Shown: positions 23,457-36,010, counted from the stretch's first letter. The stretch is DNA of 64,000 nt from Asterias rubens (GCF_902459465.1 NC_047062.1:23255919-23319918), one strand, 5' to 3'. Numbers and translations are program-made. The notes: generated from the letters alone by a model not told the origin.

Positions 23457-24215
23457 CTAACACCCTGAACGTTGAGACACCATGTTGGAGGCACACGTCT
23501 TGGGTAGCTCCAGACCCCGATGCAGGAAATTGGCCAGGTCAGCGCAGCCGCCGCAGCACGGCACAAACGCACAGACGATGGCGTACAAGATTCCGCAGAG
23601 GATCCCGATGGGCCAGCCGATGATCAGCAGTAGAATGACCCAGACAATACTCCATAGCCAGCCACAGTTTGCCATGCCTCCTGAGGAGCGGTGATACGAA
23701 GAGCTGGTTGTGGTGCGACTCGGTCCGGTGGTGCGGACGTGGGATGTCTCTGTTCGGACGGTGTGGTGGGCAGTCGGGGTGTGAGTCGTACGCTCCTGAA
23801 GTGTGAAAAAAAGTTAATATAGATGTTGGTCATTACTCTTTGTAATATTTGGCTTGCGGTAACACCATCTGTGTATCTACTTGCCAGGTAGATTTTGTTC
23901 TTTAGAGAACTGTCCTGCTTTTTAACTACTACCTGGCTGGAAGGTAGAAAATCGGCCAGGGTACTATTACTTCAGCTTATAGGACCGTTTTTATCTGCAC
24001 TACACAGAGTGAGGTTTCTTCTTCACGCAGCAGGGTGGATTACAAGTCTTATTATTATTTTCCACTAAATTTTCAAGGCCAAGCAGGATATTTTAATGGC
24101 GGGAATTAGGCACAGGCAGGAAGGAAGTTAAATCTGAGTGTTGGTGAAGATATGTCTTCCCAAACTGAACCAATTCAAATGATTATCTTACCGTAACCAC
24201 AACCTTAGTAGGCAT
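23457..24215 (-). CDS. Small hydrophobic GWPI-type membrane protein, copy 1 (2 coding exons, 120 aa)
   Basis: Exon 1 (24215-24192) encodes MPTKVVVT; exon 2 (23795-23457) continues in phase 0 (ACG|GTAAGA ... TTCAG|GAG). A 5' UTR intron may end at a good acceptor near 24250. The first half is polar and rich in Thr, Ser, His and Arg (ERTTHTPTAHHTVRTETS). The second half begins at an internal Met (residue 49): one long or hairpin hydrophobic stretch WLWSIVWVILLLIIGWPIGI, then a Cys-rich loop, ELPKTCASNMV and a C-terminal Cys. It aligns without gaps over 68 residues with the protein at 30135-30362, so the two are paralogues. Terminal and inner Cys residues could be lipid-modified (inference). I do not recognise a named family, and function is unknown. 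Confidence 0.75.
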
Positions 24216-25519
24216 TGATTGCAGTGGGTTTAGAAGGTGAACACTGTAGGAATGACACTAATCTAGTGCTAGACAACTCACAACTCTACGCACAGGATCT
24301 GTAAATTCAAAAACAAAAAAACATAGTACAAAGTTAATTCCTCATTTTTTGAGGCATCTCCCTAGTTCATTAACTCCAAACCTAATGACCTATTAGAAGG
24401 GTTTCAATCTATATTTAGCTCAAGTCTTGAAATCTACCAAAATGATTTTAGTTTTGTCAAACTAATTGTTAAATTTTCAATGTAAAGTATTTGAAAGCTC
24501 TGAATAATTTGTTTAAAATTGGTAGATGTATGAAACAACCAAGTAGTTTTCTCACTGATACATATCCCATAGGCTAGTTAGCTCCGTCGCTAAAGCATAT
24601 TATACATCAACCCAGACGACGCATGTTCAAATTTCGCTTTTATAATTTTCTTTGTTCACCACCCCCCCCCCCTCTAAAAACAAAGAACAAACAAAAACCT
24701 ACATGACTGGGTGGTAAAAGAAAATTGTTTTAAACACATAATTTTGTACACACAATAATTAAAGGTGATGAGATTTTCCAGGAAAGCTCTACCCAAAACC
24801 AAGGACCATGTCTCTTTAAAGACAACGGTTCCGCTCAATTAACTTTGGCTGCTTGGCAAAGTGAATTACTTCTATCCTAACTTGTCAAATGGAATCCTTC
24901 AGTCATGAATCCTACCCTCGTTCATCCTCGCTACAAGTTGGTGTGATTTCAAGAGCAGACAGTTCAGGAAATTAGATAATGTAGCTCAATGCCTTTATAA
25001 TGTTATATCAACTTCCTGATCAAAAGACTGCGGGCCGTAGACACGCCATTGATAAAGGTTAACATCACAATCAAAAGTACTCTTTAGTCAGTTTAGCCAC
25101 GGGGATGAAACTGGCTTACCAAATTTGGGCATGTTCTCGAGTGACATATAACAAGTGTTGTGAGGGTTCCTACCCCCCCCCCCCCTCCATCAGCCCTACC
25201 ACTGGATCCGTGGTTAAACCCAGTTTGTGACTTTAATGGGGAAGTGACTTGATAGTCATTGCAACATTTTTTTAATGAATTTTACTGCAGTATCTTCCAT
25301 TTAATTCCCTATTTTACAACTTGCTTTTTATTTATCAATGGACCTCAAATGCATTGACACCATCGAGCCGACGTCTTAGAGGTAAAAGCGATGATGAAAC
25401 AATCAAATGCACAGATTTGTACGCGTGGCGCACATGTTTGGCCAACTAACAGCCGTTTTTTTCCCTCTAGGTGAGGGCGCCCTACTGATATGACATCATG
25501 TCCATAAAGGTCTATGTTT

Positions 25520-26345
25520 TCAAATCTTGGGGTTCCCCTTGCTTATTTGTGGAGTGCTGGTAAGATTATAACCCAATGGCAGCAGTCTCAGCCTAGGCCC
25601 AAATTCCCTACTCCCATTCAGAAGAATGTTTGGGTGTGACTGTGGGCAAAACCCACCTCCAAAACCCAAACCTACTGAAGAGAATGCACTCCTGACTACA
25701 AAACTCACCACATTGTCAGAAAGACGCATTCAATTGTGTGTCAAGTTTGCAAAAACGATTGAGAAAAACTTTCCCCAATGGCTGCCACCAAAGCAGTCTG
25801 ATTTCCGCACACTGGGTTTTAGTGACCAATACAGGACTGTGAAATGTAGAACAGAGCGCTATCGGAAGAGTGCTCTCCCATTTTTAGTGAGACTCTTAAA
25901 CCAGAATTCAATCTAGAACTGACTCTGAATTGAAATTAGAACTGTCACTTTACTGTCCTAATTTTGTTTCAATCCCTTTGTTCTATATTTTTGAATCTGA
26001 TGTTGTGCAGATTCTTTAGATGAACTTGCCAGTTTGTGCCATGGATAATTTTCTCCATATTTAATTCATCCCATAAGTTTAGCTAATTTATGTTAAAGTC
26101 TCTACTTTGTGTTCCTTTTCCGCATAATTTGATTTTTTGATTGGCGTTATTTATACCATGCCACTATTGCAATTGCCAATCTCCTTCATTCTTATTTAAA
26201 TTTTATAGTGGTTTAATGTTTTGTATGTTTCCCTTCAATGTATGTAATCTTGACGTTTTTACCCTGTAAATTCAATTGTAATTTAGCCTTTGGCAACAAA
26301 TATTTGAATAAAATACCTTGAATTGAATTGAATTAAATTGAAGAC
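25520..26345 (+). mobile_element. 3' end remnant of a non-LTR retrotransposon
   Basis: A 96-residue open segment (25626-25916) contains LSERRIQLCVKFAKTIEKN and later CRTERYRKSALPFLVRLLN. This layout (ERR-LC-FA, then RTERYRKS-PFL-RLLN) is the extreme C-terminus I associate with reverse transcriptases of jockey/CR1/RTE-like elements. The stop is followed by about 400 bp of non-coding sequence that ends in imperfect TTGAA repeats (26315-26345), the usual short-repeat tail of such elements. No reverse transcriptase core is present, so it is a dead 5'-truncated copy. Confidence 0.7.
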
Positions 26346-26624
26346 AAATTATTAGCCCTATGGAAGAGCCTTCAAACAGTTACCATCCAAATGTTTGGAC
26401 AAGAGAGAAATTGGTATTGGCCGCTTGTTTACAGTTGATAAGCAAATGTTGTTTTGGCCTCCACTTGACCCCTTTCTAGACAACCTGATATGACATGCAG
26501 CTCAGAACAATGCGCATCTACCATTCCCGCCTTATTGGGATTCAACTCCTTTGTGTACATTTTTACTCCTAAAATGGTGGACATAGGGGCTTGTATTAGT
26601 GTGCTGTTTTTTTGTGTGAAATGG

Positions 26625-26912
26625 GTCTACACCCATACTCTTCGCCCTTCAGATTGGACATATGTAAAGCCGTTGGTCCTGTGTGTTGTAACACATGTAA
26701 AGGAACCCAGTGCACTTATCGAAAAGAGAAGGGTTTGCCCCATACCAGTGTTTCTGATTTGATTGGCAGCATATTGCGCCACAGCACCTTCTTAACCATT
26801 ACATGGTGCTATAAAGGAATAGGTCTCATACTTTAAATATTGAGTGCTTTGATACGAACCTTGAGATGTGATAAAGCGTTATCTAAGAACCTAGTTCTAT
26901 TATTATTATTCA
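26625..26912 (+). mobile_element. 5'-truncated SINE, body and ATT tail
   Basis: It shares the body found after the tRNA head at 51548-51785 (GTAAAGC-GTTGGTCCTGTGTGTTG, CCCAGTGCACTTATCG, AAGGGTTTGCCCC). It ends in TTATTATTATT at about 26900, like the copy at 41548. No tRNA head remains. Confidence 0.6.
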
Positions 26913-28577
26913 AAGTCAACCAACTTCCTGTACATTCTGTTGGGACTTCAGGGTTAATGGATAATTAATACAGGATTTATGGCTATTTATTTTCATAATT
27001 GCTGTCAATATTTTCAGATGGAATGGCTTTTTGAATACAATGCCAAAATCAAAAACTAATACAAAACTTGTCAGTTTCCCCATTAAATTAACTTGTTTGT
27101 TCCTCAATAAACCGCATTTATTTCCTTTCCTCAACATTGACACACCCATATTTGTAGAAGGAACGTGGCATCACGACAATAAATCCCAGTTTGGTTAAAA
27201 AGGGGGGCAGGGCATTGGAGGTAACACTGCCACAGGGATGGTACAAACTTCTGTAAAGAATTAATTATAAATGCCTATCTTTTTGTTTACAAAACGCATA
27301 GAAAACCAAAAAATGTCCGACACCCCTCCAAGGTTTTAGCCGGATTTGGTGTTAAAATGGGCGCCAAATTTGCAGGAAATTTTACAAGCTGGAGACCCAA
27401 ATTTTTCACTTGCAATATATATGATAGATAAAACAGGGTGTGTAAAACAAATTTAACACAAAAGTCACCCATACACCTCTCTCGCTTACACCTTTCCCCC
27501 TCTTCTTTTAACCTCTATTTTTTTACCCTGATCAAAGAAGCACCCCTTACAACAAGCAAACTATCCCATGGGAAAACAAATAAAAATAGCGACACATAAG
27601 TCGTCCTGTTAGACCTCTTTTAATTATCACGTTGTCAAAATATTATTCAATACAAACCTAGAGAACAATTGTTTGTATCAGTTGCTACTCAAAAGTTTTC
27701 TTTAATTGCCACTCAATTCATGTGTTGGTACACAAAACATGTTCATTTTCAAAATGGCAACATTGATGGATAAAATCATTCCCTAACAACATGCTAATTT
27801 AAAATGGTCAATTCACATTTGTTTATTCGTGTTAAATTAAAATAAAATCAAAATTATTTCACCATTAAACCATATTTTACTCTAAATAAGGTAATAGCCA
27901 CTACTTTACAATACCCTGTATCATTTAATCTCCTGTCACATGGGCATTAAACAAAACAAAAGTAATGAACTGAACGAACAAATCTCAACCAAGAATTCCC
28001 TTCCGTGCAGCCATTTAAAGAAATTATTGCTCAACAATGAGAAATAGTGTTCAACAAAAAGCTACAATTTATCTTATTGACAAACCCTTTTTGGTACCAA
28101 TATTGTGATAAGGCACAGTGTTCAAGATTATTGAAAAACAAAATATGCGTACTTGACAAATACCAATCAACATTGAAAAGAAAAGGCCACTAATGTTGAC
28201 CTCCGAAACTCGACAATTCATAACTTTATGTCCAACTCATGTTTAACTAAGTAGCTCCTACCATATGTAAACCATTACAAGTATGTAAGATAACTTGTTC
28301 TCTTCTGAGGTTTGGTTGTGTGAAAACAATATTTAACAATCTTTGGATGGTTTTTGAAAAAAAAAATTCCACATGAACGCAAAGATCTTTTGCGTGTATT
28401 GTCTGTAATGCATCACGCTTTCATAGAAGCACTTTCTTTGTAAAATTTTATAATTTGTTTTGTTTTAATTATTGCGCATTCTTTGTGTAGGCCTACACTC
28501 TTGATTTAATAAAAATTACACATCTTTTGATAAAAAAAATTACTTTTTTCATGCAACACATTTCAGAACCATACCTT

Positions 28578-28693
28578 GGGTTGATTTCACAAAGAGTTAG
28601 GACTAGTCCCTCGGGAGATATTAAAACGTCAGGACAGTAACTTGTCCCTAACTCGAGATAAGACTAGTCTTAACTCTTTGTGAAATTGAACCC
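28578..28693. mobile_element. MITE-like element, TTTCACAAAGAGTTAGGACTAG
   Basis: TTTCACAAAGAGTTAGGACT at the left pairs with AGTCTTAACTCTTTGTGAAA at the right, around a 60-bp interior. It is related to 34992-35085 by the TTTCACAAAG start and the GGACTAGTCC core. Confidence 0.65.
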
Positions 28694-29019
28694 TTGTTAT
28701 TTAACCTTTTTATACAAAGCAAAATAAACACACAGATCTTTAAATGTTTAAAATATTTAAAAAGTCGTAAAAACACATCACTCACATTTTACACTGACTG
28801 TAACAGTGTTTTGGATAAAAGAAAACTGCAACACTGTTAAAATCCCTCCCTTTTTGATCTTCTTAAACAATTAGCACAAAATATTTGTGTTTTTTTACCC
28901 AAGAAGTTTTATGCACAGAATTCTTATGCACAAATTGTCCTATTTTTCAGATAGGCATAGAAGCTTTTTTGAAGACAGGCAAACACAAGCTTGTAAGCAC
29001 CAGAACTGGCTTCCTTATT

Positions 29020-29340
29020 AAAGGCACTGTACATGTTTGGTAATTGTCAAAGACCAGTGTTATCACTTGGTGTATCTCATCATAAGCATAAAATAACAAC
29101 CCTGTGAAAATTTGGGCTAAGTTGGTCATCGAAGTTGCGAGAAAATGATGCCGAAGAAAAAACACCCTTGTTGGACAAATTTGTGTGCTTTCAGATAGGA
29201 ATAAAAGACTTCTAGCTTCAGAGGGAGTCGTTTCCCACAAAGTTTTATACTATCAAAAGCTCTCCAATGCTCGTGACCAAGTCAGTTTTTAAGTTAATAT
29301 TTGTTTTGAGTAATTACCAAACGTATACCTTCCCTTTAAA
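29020..29340. mobile_element. TIR element, AAAGGCACTGGACA family, copy a
   Basis: It starts AAAGGCACTGTACATG-TTGGTAATTGTCAAAG and ends TTTTGAGTAATTACCAAACG followed by CCTTTAAA. The interior (CTGTGAAAATTTGGGCTAAG, AACACCCTTGTTGGAC, TGTGTGCTTTCAGAT, AGCTCTCCAATGCTCGT) matches the copies at 39118, 50067 and 58982. Confidence 0.7.
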
Positions 29341-29519
29341 AAGTATTTTTGTTGTTTTTATATATTAGGCCTAGTTGTGGAAATTTGATGAGACATTTTT
29401 TAGTTAAGCTTGAAATCCTCAGGGATCAGTGGTTCTGAAATAATTGTGAATACTTGAGTGTGCAATTGTTGTGGAGTTGGCTTTGTTGGGCTTTAGTTTT
29501 CTAGAACTATTTCTCATTT

Positions 29520-29860
29520 GCATTAACTAGTTGTGGTCTGCAATATGTCTATTTCTGCTGGTCTCAAGAACTGCTTCTGGTCTGCAGAATTGTTTCTGGT
29601 CTGCAGAATTGTTTCTGGTCTGCAAAACCTTTTCTATGAAGAACTGTTTATTGTCTGAAGAACTAAATCTGACCTGAAGAGCTGTTTTTGGTACACTAAG
29701 TCGGTTTTGTTGGGCTTAGTTTTGTAGAACTATTTCTGTTCTGCAGAACTATTTGTGGCATGAAGAACTGTTTCTCAAAACAACTGTTTATGGCCTGAAG
29801 AACTGTTTCTGGTCAGCAGAACTGTTTCTAACCTGCCGAACTGTTTTTGGTACACTGATA
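29520..29860. repeat. Minisatellite with about 20-bp units
   Basis: Imperfect units of the type GAACTGTTTCTGGTCTGCA recur through the segment; two adjacent units at 29576-29620 are nearly identical. A minus-strand AATAAA (TTTATT at 29647) lies inside it, about 480 bp past the stop of the 30135-30362 gene, so part of the array may lie in that gene's 3' UTR. Confidence 0.7.
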
Positions 29861-30134
29861 ACAACCATGAGTTGGTATGATGGCCAAGCATAACTAAAGT
29901 CCTTCCTGAATCGAAGCTTCATCATTAGTCCCCAATAATTACTTTTCTGATGACCAACACTCAAATGAGCTCGTTCACGTTAGGGTGAAATGACCTTGCC
30001 CCTTCAGGAATTATGCCTAAGGGTTTAAATCACAGTCAACGAAACAACGAAAACCAAAACTTGTTAGACCCGCACCATGCATTCTCGCTTCCTTTTCTCC
30101 ACTCTCTCTATTTACAAGCCTCTCCATTTTCTCT

Positions 30135-30362
30135 CTAACTGCAAAGTGGCTTCATCCCAACGATGTTCTCGGCAATGGTCTGGGGCAGCATCACGACCTT
30201 CTGCAGCGCCTCGATGATGTCCTTCAAGAAGCTCATGCAGACGGCGAAAGGCATGAGGCAGATCCACAGCCAAGCCACAAAGAAGGCGATCGGCCAGCCC
30301 AAGAAGATGAGGATGAGGATCCAGAGTATTGCCCAGAGAATTCCTGCACCGCCTCCTGCCAT
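30135..30362 (-). CDS. Small hydrophobic GWPI-type membrane protein, copy 2 (75 aa)
   Basis: One exon holds the visible CDS. An acceptor (TTAACAG|ACG) lies just before the ATG, so a 5' exon exists upstream; it may be non-coding or add a few residues, and was not found. The protein has a Gly-rich start (MAGGGAG), a long hydrophobic stretch ILWAILWILILIFLGWPIAF continuing through VAWLWICLMPFAVC, then an amphipathic segment with MLPQTIAENIV and ends LCS. It shares G-LW-I-W, GWPI, LP-T-A-N-V and the terminal Cys with the 23457-24215 protein at identical spacing. Unlike copy 1 it shows no Thr/Ser/His-rich N-terminal domain. Role unknown; membrane location is inferred from hydrophobicity. Confidence 0.75.
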   Translation of the reverse strand: MAGGGAGILWAILWILILIFLGWPIAFFVAWLWICLMPFAVCMSFLKDIIEALQKVVMLPQTIAENIVGMKPLCS

Positions 30363-31756
30363 CTTGGACGTCTGTTAATGATTACTGAGTAAAAGTGTTG
30401 GAACTTTGGTTGGATCAGAGAGAGATGTCTTTAGTCTGAATTGAATAGGCTGATGTCAGATGCTTTTTATTCCTGGACAATACAATGAAAAGAGAAAGAA
30501 AAAAAAGGTTTAAACTTCCTATTGTAGATACAAAAATTGGACAATAATGAAAGGCTTTGTAAAAAAAAAATTATTTTGTTGTGATCATAATTTATTCAAT
30601 ATCCATTACAAAGGGATAAAACTGATGCTTTTTGGAAAATTGTAATGGCGGCGGGAAATTAACAAAATGTAAACAAAAAATCATCCTAACTTGCCTGATG
30701 TATAAATATTCAATTGCACATGTGCAATAAAACTGCTTGAAAAACTCAATTAATTTGTGAAAACTCAGAACAGAATTTGCACATTAAATATAAGCCAACT
30801 CAACTAATATGAAAAATTCACTTTAAATATTGAAAGAAAAAAAAATCCTGCTGATACAATAATTTTCCAAGGAAAATGGGAAATTGTTACATTACTGATA
30901 ATCAATTTTCTTCATTTTAAATATGAATGATTAACAGCAATATCAATAATCTGATGCATTATCCAAAAGGATAAATACAAACTAAAATAATTTATTTCAT
31001 GTTCAATCATAAATTTATTATAATTTCTAGTACAGACATTGCTTACGCCTGGCTGGCCGTACCAGAAATCAAAACATACACACTCTACTTATGCTGGTCG
31101 AACAAGTACCACCAATTCAATGTAAACATTAAAGACTTATCAGCATTATGTATTTAGGTCATGTCTGATCTGAACGAGGGCAATCTAATCAAGCATGAAG
31201 GAACAAAGTAAGACCATGGAGGAAGGAAAAGACCATGGAGCCATAAACTAGATCATAAGACGCTATAGTAAGAATCTATAAAAGCATTTCAAAGCGTGCA
31301 TGCATGGACATACAACGCGGTGTATTGTAAATGCACAATTCTAGTTCTACAAGCAATTCCTTTTAATTGAGAATTTTTATATTGACTGACAAACGAATGC
31401 CTGGGCCAACTCGGCCCCAATTTCATTAAATGTGTTTACAATGCACACATTTGCTAAGCAAGGGCAGAATCTTGTTTGAATGGCAAAATTTGCTGATTAA
31501 TGGGTTGTAAACCATATCTTTCCACTGTGCCATGGTTGCACACTGAATAATTCTTAATTAAAACCCCATCGAGGAAAGACTGGTCTGACAGGGTAGTTTC
31601 AATAACAAAAACTGCGGACATTTAGACTTGGCCTTGCTGCCTGTAAATCAACGTTGTCTATACCATAAGCTGACAATATTTTAATACTTTTAAATGTGAG
31701 AATACAGTCCAGTCTTGAGTAATACACTGCAATGGAATTTACTCTGGTACAAAATG

Positions 31757-32110
31757 ACCTTGCCCTTTCAGGAAGGAAATTTCAGATATAAGTGCCTGCC
31801 TGGCTGTCGCTATGGACTCATTGTGGAGGGACTGCCCGGAGGGTTCTTTTAAGGGGAAGGCAGTCCCCCTGTCACCATACCAAGTATAAATTGTCCAAAC
31901 CAAAAGACTACAATTCTCTACGTTACCACATTTAGTAGCTACACTTCGTGCTTCATTCTTGAAAGGGCAAGGGCACCAAGGTGTTTGCTTTGTTGTAAAG
32001 GGCACCTCTAATGAGGAAAGTACAGTAAATTATCCATTGGAACATTTCAAGGGGCAACACGGCAATGACCAGGGGCAACAGCGTCAATTGCCTCCATGAA
32101 GCATCAGGTA
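31757..32110 (-). repeat. GGGCAAGGGCACCAAGG dispersed repeat, two linked parts
   Basis: It carries GAAAGGGCAAGGGCACCAAG at about 31960 and related blocks (GACCTTGCCCTTTCAGGAAG at about 31756; CAACACGGCAATGACCAGGG at about 32055). The same blocks recur at 35385-36010, 47330-47490, 47930-48050 and 61880-62045. It is non-coding. Confidence 0.55.
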
Positions 32111-32174
32111 TGCCCACCGCCATGGAGGTACAACTGGTCAATACCGCAAATTCAAGACAGAAAAACATGTTGTA

Positions 32175-32345
32175 GCCAAGTCATTTTTTCTCTCAAGTCA
32201 AGTTAAGTCGCAAGTCATCTTTGCTCAAGTTAAGTGTCTTTTGCTCAAGTCAAGTCAAGTCAAAAGTCATTTTTGCTAAAGTCTAGTCAAGTCGCAAGTC
32301 AGTGAAATTGGACGCTGGACTCGAGTCTGACTCGAGTCCAAGTCA
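32175..32345. repeat. CAAGTC-rich simple repeat
   Basis: Units of CAAGTCAAGT, CAAGTCGCAAGTCA and CTCGAGTCTGACTCGAGTC recur irregularly over about 170 bp. A shorter patch of the same kind is in aquaporin intron 2 (about 2590-2680). Confidence 0.6.
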
Positions 32346-33199
32346 CCGACTTGGTCAACAACACTGAAAAATACTGAATGCATGAATGAATAAAGACCGT
32401 ACTTAAATACATTCAAAAGCATTACAAATACAGTATGTATGTTCTTGACAAGTACAGTCTTTTTCACAAAAATATAAACTGCATTTACCTTTAAGAAGAA
32501 GATATTGTAATGCAACAATCTCACAACCAATCTATCCACAAGCAGGCATTTTTTAAGACTGAAATACATGTATACACACACTCTCGCTGGTGATCACTGT
32601 GTAATTGCGTCCCTATAGCAACTCCCAGCTAGACTCCTATTCCTGTATCTAGGCTACCTGGAAAACACCTAACAATTCTGTCCTCGTCGTCGAGCATGCA
32701 TTCAAACCAACCATCTGTGTTTCTGCCATTGTGTCCATGACCTTGTACCATTCATGATGCTTCAGGGTATGGCAACTCACACAATACTTTTATTTGGGTT
32801 TCAATTTTGTTTCTGTCCTGTTTTTTTTTCTTCTGTCAATAGGGTTGATAGCCCAATCGCCCCCTCAGTTATTGGGTGATGGTGTAAAGTTGGGTAGACA
32901 AGCGTGACTAAATCAAGGCAAAATGTAAAGCTATAATCAATATGTCAGGTATGCTGTGTTTGGATTGGGTCAATACAAATTTTAAATACAGTCTGTTTTT
33001 GAGCTAAATAATGTACAATCAATAGACAAAGGGTTCCCCCTTGTTTGTCTGTGGTCCTCCCGGAACCCCTTTGATGGCATCCATCTTGTGCACAATTTCC
33101 CTAAATGGTTTGTTTACTACTTAAGTTTTATATATAGCGTACTTAAAATCTACCAATAAGGTATTCAAAGAGCTTGAACTTGAACAAAGAGAAATATTT

Positions 33200-33300
33200 A
33201 AAGGCACTGGACACTATTTAAACCACTGCCAGTATTCAGTGTTAAGTTCTGAAAAATATGCCTGCTGTTAGTTTGTTTGTGATGGTTGACAAATTGTAAT
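33200..33300. mobile_element. Fragment of the AAAGGCACTGGACA family
   Basis: It begins AAAGGCACTGGACACTATTT, identical to the start of the 58982 copy, but the similarity fades within about 100 bp, leaving a truncated end. Confidence 0.5.
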
Positions 33301-34991
33301 CATCTTCCAAAAAACCAATGATGCAATATGGTTTTTTTTTTTTATTATGCAGAATGCACATTTAATTCCCTGTTAAATTACAGTGAATACGTGTTATTTT
33401 TAACAAAGTGTAGATTCATGGCAACTAAAGGGTGACGAATGTGGGCAGACTGAAACAGACACATTGTACTTGATACGTGTGCCATATGCTACAATTCACG
33501 CCTCTTTGATTTAATAGCGCATTAAACAGACAAAATTAGAATCTATATTTATTGGAAGAGGGTATAAAATATAAAATGTCAGTCATCCGTATAGGATTTC
33601 ACTTTAACAGCAGAAATTGTGCATATACTTTCAAGAACAACTTCAATATCTGCAGCGCTGCAAATAGTTATTTGCATCTTACAATCACAGAGATTTTGTA
33701 CAGCAATCAGGGAGAAATTTAGGATTTCATTCAACTCATGAAAAAAATGGAAATAGTGGTTTATATTCAGGGAGCTCTCTGCAGAATCAGGGAGAGTTGG
33801 CGCAGCTCTGTAGCATACCAAAAACTATTATTATTAGCAAAAAAAGTTAGCACATAATAAGTCTTGCTTCCCAGTATGGGTTTACAGCAAACATATTGCC
33901 ATAGGAATCCATACTTCTGTGACGGTTTTCCAGCTTAGTTTTGCTGTTTTGCAAATTATTTCTTTAGTGCTTAAGAAATTATTTGCAAAACCTGATCAGG
34001 TTGTCTGCCAACAAGCTTTTTGAAATTCACAAACACGACAAATTACTCTGATTTTGCCACAGCAACGGAAGCTATTATATAAAACTTGTATTTCAGGTCC
34101 ACGATTACCTTATGAGGAACAATATACAGCCACAAAACAGGTCAAGCTGTAAAACGACCATTTCTTCAATAAAAACACATCCATTTTGTGTACAACTGTA
34201 ACCATATGCATTTATAATTTTTGCCAAATAATATGAACAGTCTACATACCAGCTAGTATCTCTACACTTAATGATTTCACCAATGTAACGCTTGTGACTA
34301 CACAAGTATATCCAAGCCGAAAGGTGGGGTCCAACACAGCAGATGTTCAGTGCATAGCAACCAGCTGCTACAATCATCAAATAACGTCGTCTGATAAACG
34401 CACAATGTCAGTGAATGCCCGAGAACTTTTTACGAGTCCATGGTATACTATCAGATTGACACTACTCAAACGAGCCCATGGAAACAGACCACCACATGAT
34501 CAACACACCTTTTCTTTATATCTGTTGATATTGAGTTTGGGTTAGCCGTATTTACTATGCAAATTAGTGCCAAAGTAATAAAGTTAGGTCTGGGTTTGAA
34601 ACTAGGAGCTTGGTGTACACCACATTGGAATGTGTTCTGAACAATCCAACAGCTCGATAAATGGTTTAAACTGTAAAGGATTGTTTAAACTCCACACAGA
34701 GCATGTTTGTGTAGACCCATCCATTAAGAGTTTATAGACTACATGTGCCAGTACAATTGCCTGAAAGACAACATTTGGTCAGTACATTGTGTACTCAATG
34801 GATTGAACACTTAACTTTTTAAATAGAATACAATACTTGCAGGGTTGGGGTTTACTTCTAGTTGAACATTTTGGGGTTAGCAATTGACCAATTCTTTTTC
34901 GTCATCATAACCACAATTCCCAGCATGTAAAACTCCCTAAAGTACCTCATCGTCCAAAAAACCTAATGAGAATATTAAAATTATGTTTCTA

Positions 34992-35085
34992 GGGGTGGAT
35001 TTCACAAAGGTAGTCCTAACTTAGGACTAGTCCTAACTTAGGACTAGTCCTAGGCAATGCTAATAGATAGGACTAGTCCTAATAT
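34992..35085. mobile_element. MITE-like half element with GGACTAGTCC repeats
   Basis: After TGGATTTCACAAAGG there are repeats of TCCTAACTTAGGACTAG, each palindromic around TTAGGACTAGTCCTAA. The start matches the 28578 element. The right TIR seems to be missing. Confidence 0.5.
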
Positions 35086-35384
35086 CAATGTGTCTGTGTA
35101 CAATGTACACAGGATGGAATGAGGTACTGTTGAGTTTCAATGTCAAGCTTCATAATGAGCAGAGTATCATTGAAGGGGCAAGAATGTACTCAAGGTCTAG
35201 TATTACATTAACGGACAAGGAACATTATTCATAGAGTTGGACTAAAAACTGTTGCAATGATATGCATATCAATTAATGTGTATCACTTATAATTTGCATC
35301 ATATCGTAATTTGCATCATGTCGAGCACAAGTTGATTTACAAACATTAAGTGAAAATACAAATTAAAGGCCCTGATACTCAAAG

Positions 35385-36010
35385 AGCAACTTCGCATTCT
35401 TTCGCAAACATGTGAGGCTTCATACTTGAGAGGGCAGGAGGGCAGTTTCTCATTGGTAAGGGGCAGTTGAATGAAGAAAAGATAGGAACTTATTCAAGAA
35501 GCCCTAAGGCAATGACTTGAGACATGAAGGCAATGACTTGGGACACCAAGGCAATGAATGAGTATACGGAGACTGGCAATAACTTGGGGCAAATATGAGG
35601 CAATGACTCGGGGCAAGGAGGCAATGACTTGGGGCAAGTAGCAGGTAATGACTAAGGTATGGACGCAATGAACTAGGGCAGAGAGGCAATGACTTGGGAC
35701 ACCAAGGCAATGACTGAGTATACGGAGACTGGCAATAACTTGGGGCAAATATGAGGCAATGACTCGGGGCAAAGAGGCAATGACTTGGGGCAAGTAGCAG
35801 GTAATGACTAAGGTATGGACGCAATGAACTTTGGCAGAGAGGCAATGACTATGGACACCATGGCAATGACTTGGTGTTCAAAGATAATGAAATTGGGCCA
35901 AGAGGCAATGAATTGGGGCAAAGAAGAAATTAATTTGGGCACAGAGGCAATGTCTTGGGGCACAGAGGCAATGTACCTGCATCTGTGCCTCTTTGGAAGT
36001 ATCAGGCCTA
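35385..36010. repeat. Composite minisatellite with a 156-bp higher-order duplication
   Basis: Basic units of about 19-20 bp (GGCAATGACTTGGGGCAAAG type) run from about 35500 to 35985. A block of 156 bp (35537-35692) is repeated next to itself (35693-35848) with few changes, both copies containing GAGTATACGGAGACTGGC, GGGCAAGTAGCAGGTAATGA and GGTATGGACGCAATGAAC. The edges match the dispersed GGGCAAGGGCACCAAGG repeat, so the array probably grew from one copy of it. The long open frames here come from the repeat. Confidence 0.8.

Larger units (their letters stand above)
24216..30134. other. Intergenic region between the two GWPI-type genes, with retroelement and repeat remnants
   Basis: It contains a non-LTR retrotransposon remnant (25520-26345), a SINE tail (26625-26912), an inverted-repeat element (28578-28693), a longer TIR element (29020-29340) and a minisatellite (29520-29860). 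Around 24580-24640 is a weak tRNA-like head (GTTAGCTCCGTCGCTAAAGC, then a B-box-like GTTCAAATTT). About 27180-28560 shows nothing I can name. No host gene supported. Confidence 0.5.

Noticed and set aside
25626-25916. Candidate host gene of 96 residues
   Set aside because: The residues match the C-terminal end of non-LTR retrotransposon proteins and the segment is followed by a short-repeat tail.
35494-35845. Two overlapping open frames of about 100 codons in different frames on the minus strand
   Set aside because: Both lie in the 19-20-bp tandem array and read as repeats of the same few residues in more than one frame.
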